Source: JAZBPO01 sp963691775
Lineage (GTDB): Bacteria; Pseudomonadota; Gammaproteobacteria; Pseudomonadales; Azotimanducaceae
Reading direction: 5' to 3'
Length of the DNA stretch: 64,000 bases
Assembly: GCA_963691775.1 (NCBI GenBank)
Contig: OY829369.1
Location: 1,674,001 to 1,738,000 of the forward strand
Shown here: positions 59,517 through 64,000 of the stretch, piece after piece
How the letters are laid out: every line of letters starts with the position of its first letter
Numbering within the stretch: the stretch's first letter is position 1
Made by a program: the position numbers and the translations under genes
Notes under the pieces: model-generated
What the model was told of the DNA's origin: nothing
Database searches by the model: none
What the model saw: the letters and a program-made list of their open reading frames with translations, nothing else

Positions 59517-60497
59517 ATGTCCTATATTCTCGAGGCTCTACAGCGTTCCGAAGAGGAGCGCGCCCGGACTGCACCACCAGACGTCAACGTGCGGCATGCG
59601 CCGCCCCCCACCCCGGTGAAGGCGCCCATGCGCGCGCGCATCCTGAACTGGATCATCGGCACGGTCCTCGCCGTGAATGCCGTGCTCCTAGTGCTGTGGG
59701 TCATGAAGGATGACGCGAGCGTGCCGCGTGCACGCCTTACCGTGCCGCCGCTGACAGCTCAGGGAACGCCCGTCACCCCGGATTCAGCTCCTCTCGAACA
59801 GATGGCGCCACCGGTTACGACCGCGCGCTCGGCTCCGATGCGCACCACACCAGCGGGCTCGGCCGTCACGGCCGGAGGGGGATTCGCCTCGACCCCAGCG
59901 CGGACGGCAGCGCAGGCAAGAACGCAGCAGAACGTGTCGGCAACGGTGACCACGGCAATGCCTGAGGCGCGTGTGGCGCGGCAGACCCCCACCCGATCAC
60001 CAGAAATGCCCGCCGCTGCGGTGAGACCGATTGCGGAGCGCCCGGACCAGACGGCGCCAGCGATGCGTCCCACAGCACCGGCGCCAGAGCTGGAAACAGA
60101 ACTGGAGCCCGTATCGGAACCGGTACCGGGTCCGGTACCGGGTCCGGTACCGGGTTCGGGACCGGGTCCGGGTCCGGGTCCGGGTCCGGAACCCGTACCG
60201 CTGTCCGCGCCCCAAAGCGCCGTCGCAACCGCCTCAGAACCGATACCCGAACCGGTGCTCCTCGCGATCCGGGATCTTCCCGACAACGTACAGCGCCGCG
60301 TGCCGCCGCTCGAGTTCGCGGCCCACCTCTATGCTCCAGATTCGCGCTTTCGGGAGGTGACGATCAACGGCAGGCGCTATGGTGAAGGTGAACGCGTAGA
60401 GGGCATGCTGCTCAGCGAGATCACGCCGACCGGCGTGGTCTTCCGACATGCCGGCTACACCTTCTCGGTGAGCGTCCTGGAGGATTGGGACTACTGA
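59517..60497 (+). CDS. gspB: GspB/ExeB-type secretin-assembly protein
   Basis: 326 residues from the ATG at 59517 with a GGAGG site. The N-terminus MSYILEALQRSEEERA is diagnostic of GspB; a membrane helix (WIIGTVLAVNAVLLVLWVM, ~45-63) follows, then a long Pro/Thr/Ala-rich periplasmic linker with PGPVPG repeats (~200-240). The C-terminal ~75 residues (DLPDNVQRRVPPLEFAAHLYAPDSRFREVTINGRRYGEGERVEG) form the conserved GspB domain that meets the secretin complex. Partner of GspA upstream. It ends 1 base before the convergent coiled-coil gene. Confidence 0.92.
   Translation: MSYILEALQRSEEERARTAPPDVNVRHAPPPTPVKAPMRARILNWIIGTVLAVNAVLLVLWVMKDDASVPRARLTVPPLTAQGTPVTPDSAPLEQMAPPVTTARSAPMRTTPAGSAVTAGGGFASTPARTAAQARTQQNVSATVTTAMPEARVARQTPTRSPEMPAAAVRPIAERPDQTAPAMRPTAPAPELETELEPVSEPVPGPVPGPVPGSGPGPGPGPGPEPVPLSAPQSAVATASEPIPEPVLLAIRDLPDNVQRRVPPLEFAAHLYAPDSRFREVTINGRRYGEGERVEGMLLSEITPTGVVFRHAGYTFSVSVLEDWDY
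60120..60197 (+). repeat. 12- and 6-bp tandem repeats encoding a Pro-Gly-Val/Pro-Gly linker in gspB
   Basis: Three copies of a 12-bp unit CCGGTACCGGGT are followed by several copies of CCGGGT, encoding PVPGPVPGPVPG then GPGPGPGPG. The whole tract is in frame and lies in the periplasmic stalk. Confidence 0.85.
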
Positions 60498-60498
60498 T

Positions 60499-61263
60499 TC
60501 AGGGCGTCGTAGGGGTCAGCGTGCCGCTGCTCGGCGGATTCGCATTGCCGCGGTCCTGCAGCCGAGTCAGGCGCGCTACCGTATCGCGCCGGAATGCGTC
60601 GATCGCCCGGATCGCCTCATCAACATCGTCCATGCGCCGATCAAGCGCGGCAGTCGACTGCTCGAGGGAGGTCACGGTGTCCGTGAGCGAGCGCTGCTGC
60701 CGGAGCAGGTCAGCTGCGCGACGATCTAGCAACGTGATCTGTTCGAGGATCGCTTCCTGCGTGCCGATGGCACGGCGCAAATCCGTCGCCTGCGCGCGCA
60801 CCTCATCGATGCTGCGCTCCTGCTGCGAAAGAGACGTCCGGACGCGCGCAAGCGCTTCCTGATTGTCCTCGATCCAGCCCTTGTTGCGCTTGTTGGAGAT
60901 GTCCCAGAGCTTGCGTATTTCCGACTCCCAGAACTGCAGCTGGTCCTGCGTCTCCGCATCGGACTGATCGAGCGCCTCATCGGTGAGCGCGAGACGACTC
61001 TCGATACGCTGAAGTCGTTGGCCTGCGTTGTCTCGCTCCGCGCGCGCCTGGATCAGCGCATCGTTCTGCGTCGCGATGAACCATCCGCATGCGGTCAGTC
61101 CAGCGATGAGCAACGCCATGACGAGGTTGGTGACCACCCCAGCCGCGGAGCTGCGGCTGCGGCTGGATACCGAATCGCGCCGCGAGGAGCGCCGGGACGC
61201 GATGTCATCCGGCGTCGGCGCAATGGTCGGCAGTTCCTGGGTATTCGAGTTCTTCTGGCTCAT
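60499..61263 (-). CDS. Membrane-anchored coiled-coil protein
   Basis: 254 residues from the ATG at 61261-61263. A Ser/Arg-rich N-terminal cytoplasmic tail (RRSSRRDSVSSRSRSS, ~30-45) precedes one membrane helix (VVTNLVMALLIAGLTACGWFIAT, ~50-72) and then a long continuous coiled coil (~78-230) with regular Leu/Ile heptads (AERDNAGQRLQRIESRLALT, LSQQERSIDEVRAQATDL). The C-terminus is a Ser/Pro/Thr tail. No enzymatic domain. Such proteins may act in cell-envelope or division scaffolding, but I recognise no specific family. Confidence 0.72.
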   Translation of the reverse strand: MSQKNSNTQELPTIAPTPDDIASRRSSRRDSVSSRSRSSAAGVVTNLVMALLIAGLTACGWFIATQNDALIQARAERDNAGQRLQRIESRLALTDEALDQSDAETQDQLQFWESEIRKLWDISNKRNKGWIEDNQEALARVRTSLSQQERSIDEVRAQATDLRRAIGTQEAILEQITLLDRRAADLLRQQRSLTDTVTSLEQSTAALDRRMDDVDEAIRAIDAFRRDTVARLTRLQDRGNANPPSSGTLTPTTP

Positions 61264-61701
61264 GGTTTCCGTTCGATGCTGCGGGCACGCGGCCACGCTA
61301 GGGCTGCGCGCCGGTTATACACAGGCGCTCGCGACCGTGCCAGAGAAGGTCACGGCACGTGTCCGACGCGGCCGCCCATGGACGCAAATCCCGGCATCTG
61401 CGACGGTGTGCGTGCGCCCACGAAAGGTCTGCGCCGTGGACGCTTGAGAGACGAACACAATCGCAAGGCGCGGACCTCGCTGAGGTGCCCTTCGCGATGG
61501 CGGTGGCTGTGCTTTCAGGTGCGATGACGACCGCCGTGCGGCCTCTGCCACGAGCGCCTGGGTTGAGAGGCATCAGGACAGCGAAGTCACCCGCGCGGCG
61601 TCGACGGCGAATCGAACCGTGATCGAGCGTCTCGCTCGCCGCCGGTGTAGGTAAGGCTTGCGTAGCGGGATCAACGAGATGCCATCCTTGGGAGATGAAA
61701 G
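61264..61701. other. Intergenic region without supported genes
   Basis: Open frames in this 438-bp stretch are Arg-rich and lack initiation signals. It must hold the divergent promoters for the coiled-coil gene and pldA, but I see no convincing hexamer pair. A GGGAG site directly before 61702 serves pldA. Confidence 0.5.
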
Positions 61702-62673
61702 ATGATGCGACGATTTCCACTGATCACAGCGCTCCTGCTCGGCCCCGCGACGTGCCTCGCTGCAAGCCCCGCAAGCGAATGCCGGACCCTCGCCGACGAC
61801 GCTGCGCGTCTCGCCTGCTACGACGCCCAGTTCCCCCCGAATCCGGCCTTGTTCGATGCAGTGGGGGCACCTGCTGAGGAAGAGCTGCCCGTAGAGCGCC
61901 GGGAACGTAGCGAACGATTGCTCGACGGCAATCGCTTCGCACTGCTGCCGCATCGACCGAACTACATCCTGCCCGCCACGTACAACGCGTCCAGCGACTA
62001 CGATCTCTACGGCGCGCGCGTGGGCGAAGGCTTCGCCGATACGGAGGTCAAGTTCCAGGTATCGCTGAAGGGCATCGTCGCGGACAATCTCTGGCGAGAC
62101 TCGAGCGTTTCGGTAGGCTACACCCAGCAATCCTTCTGGCAGCTGTACGCCGACGACGAGCTGTCGTCACCGTTCAGGGAGACGAACTACGAGCCGGAAA
62201 TCTTCTGGAGCATCCCGCAGACGTGGAAGCTTTTCGGTTTTGAAGCAAAGCAGCTGAGGCTGGGCTTCAATCATCAATCAAACGGGCGCTCGGAACCCCT
62301 GTCGCGAAGCTGGAACAGACTCATTGGCGGCATCGTCATGGAGCGCGGACATCTAGTGCTGTCGGCGCAGGGCTGGCTGCGCGCCGACGACCCGAGCCGG
62401 GAGGATGACGACAATCCGGATATTCAGGAGTTCATGGGGCGAGCGCAATTGGGCGCAGCCTACGCGCTGGGCTCACACGTACTCTCGATGCGCGCGAAGA
62501 CAAATCTGCGCAAGGATCATCGCGGCGGCGTGGAGTTGAACTGGACCTTCCCCCTGACTCACAACTTTCGCGGCTTCCTGCAGCTCTATACAGGCCACGG
62601 TGAGAACCTCGCCGACATGGAGAACTCCAATACCCGAGTAGGCATCGGCGTCGCCCTCAACGACTGGCTCTGA
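61702..62673 (+). CDS. pldA: Outer-membrane phospholipase A (OMPLA)
   Basis: 323 residues with a signal peptide (MMRRFPLITALLLGPATCLAA). The catalytic triad of the family is present as His191, Ser193 and Asn205 in FNHQSNGRSEPLSRSWNR, with the same spacing as His142/Ser144/Asn156 of the E. coli enzyme. The rest is the alternating pattern of a 12-stranded barrel ending in VGIGVALNDWL with a C-terminal hydrophobic residue. OMPLA hydrolyses phospholipids in the outer leaflet when the envelope is disturbed. The N-terminal extension (about residues 20-95, with two Cys) is longer than in E. coli. Confidence 0.93.
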   Translation: MMRRFPLITALLLGPATCLAASPASECRTLADDAARLACYDAQFPPNPALFDAVGAPAEEELPVERRERSERLLDGNRFALLPHRPNYILPATYNASSDYDLYGARVGEGFADTEVKFQVSLKGIVADNLWRDSSVSVGYTQQSFWQLYADDELSSPFRETNYEPEIFWSIPQTWKLFGFEAKQLRLGFNHQSNGRSEPLSRSWNRLIGGIVMERGHLVLSAQGWLRADDPSREDDDNPDIQEFMGRAQLGAAYALGSHVLSMRAKTNLRKDHRGGVELNWTFPLTHNFRGFLQLYTGHGENLADMENSNTRVGIGVALNDWL

Positions 62674-62681
62674 GGCACAAA

Positions 62682-62712
62682 GAAGAAGCCCCGCACGAGG
62701 CGGGGCTTCTTC
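62682..62712. terminator. Bidirectional terminator between pldA and groEL
   Basis: GAAGAAGCCCCG (62682-62693) and CGGGGCTTCTTC (62701-62712) form a perfect 12-bp stem with a 7-base loop. It lies 9 bases after the pldA stop and 25 before the groEL stop on the other strand, so it can serve both. Confidence 0.8.
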
Positions 62713-62736
62713 GGTACTGCAAAGCAGCGGTGCGGC

Positions 62737-64000
<1,264 letters not shown>

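Overview
The window is 64 kb of dense, GC-rich bacterial chromosome. Gammaproteobacteria is the best fit: it carries a MetR-type LysR regulator, a GspA/GspB (ExeA/ExeB) pair, an outer-membrane phospholipase A, an SbcB exonuclease, a CAI-1/LAI-1 class signalling locus and a groEL end. Many genes overlap by 4 bases (ATGA, GTGA or TTGA), and no rRNA, tRNA, phage or complete insertion sequence was found. A free-living, aerobic, lipid-degrading heterotroph is suggested by acyl-CoA enzymes, a cytochrome P450, a fused compatible-solute importer and exported S9 peptidases. The order cannot be fixed from sequence reading alone.

Layout. 0-1.4 kb: DUF35 zinc-ribbon protein (cut by the edge) and a thiolase-like partner that seems to lack the nucleophilic Cys. 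1.5-9.1 kb: plus-strand run of an S9 peptidase, SixA-like phosphatase, two lipoproteins, a VOC protein, a MORN-repeat protein, small membrane proteins and a PNPOx-like flavoprotein, followed by a candidate ~300-nt small RNA with its own promoter and terminator. 9.4-14.5 kb: metR and a small glycosyltransferase/methyltransferase/toroid-fold cluster. 14.5-21.4 kb: minus-strand acyl-CoA region (SDR, acyl-CoA carboxyltransferase, separate biotin carrier, crotonase, CoA-transferase) with a REP-like repeat doublet. 21.3-30.3 kb: cation antiporter, TrmB-like methyltransferase, LysR regulator with a perfect palindromic operator candidate, serine hydrolase, diguanylate cyclase, P450 and a second S9 peptidase. 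30.3-36.6 kb: mscS, purC, SDR, a Cys/Met-metabolism PLP enzyme and a REC-PAS-GGDEF-EAL protein. 36.8-44.5 kb: AttH/FtsX/LolD-like export system with a NUDT19-like Nudix hydrolase and an RND/MMPL transporter.

44.7-49.7 kb is the most interesting part: an alpha-hydroxyketone-type quorum-sensing locus. It holds an Arc-like ribbon-helix-helix protein, a six-TM histidine kinase of CqsS/LqsS type, a response regulator with no recognisable output domain, and, converging on them, a CqsA/LqsA autoinducer synthase co-transcribed with a membrane fatty-acid hydroxylase. Two different 17-bp palindromes of identical 7-3-7 design lie about 65 bp upstream of the two outward-edge genes. The hydroxylase suggests a chemically modified signal.

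49.7-64 kb: a gene-poor 0.8-kb stretch, a fused OpuF-type osmolyte ABC importer, sbcB, an SLC13-type carrier, a lipoprotein metallopeptidase, an acyltransferase, gspA-gspB with repeat-encoded Pro/Gly linkers, a coiled-coil membrane protein, pldA and the C-terminal part of groEL.
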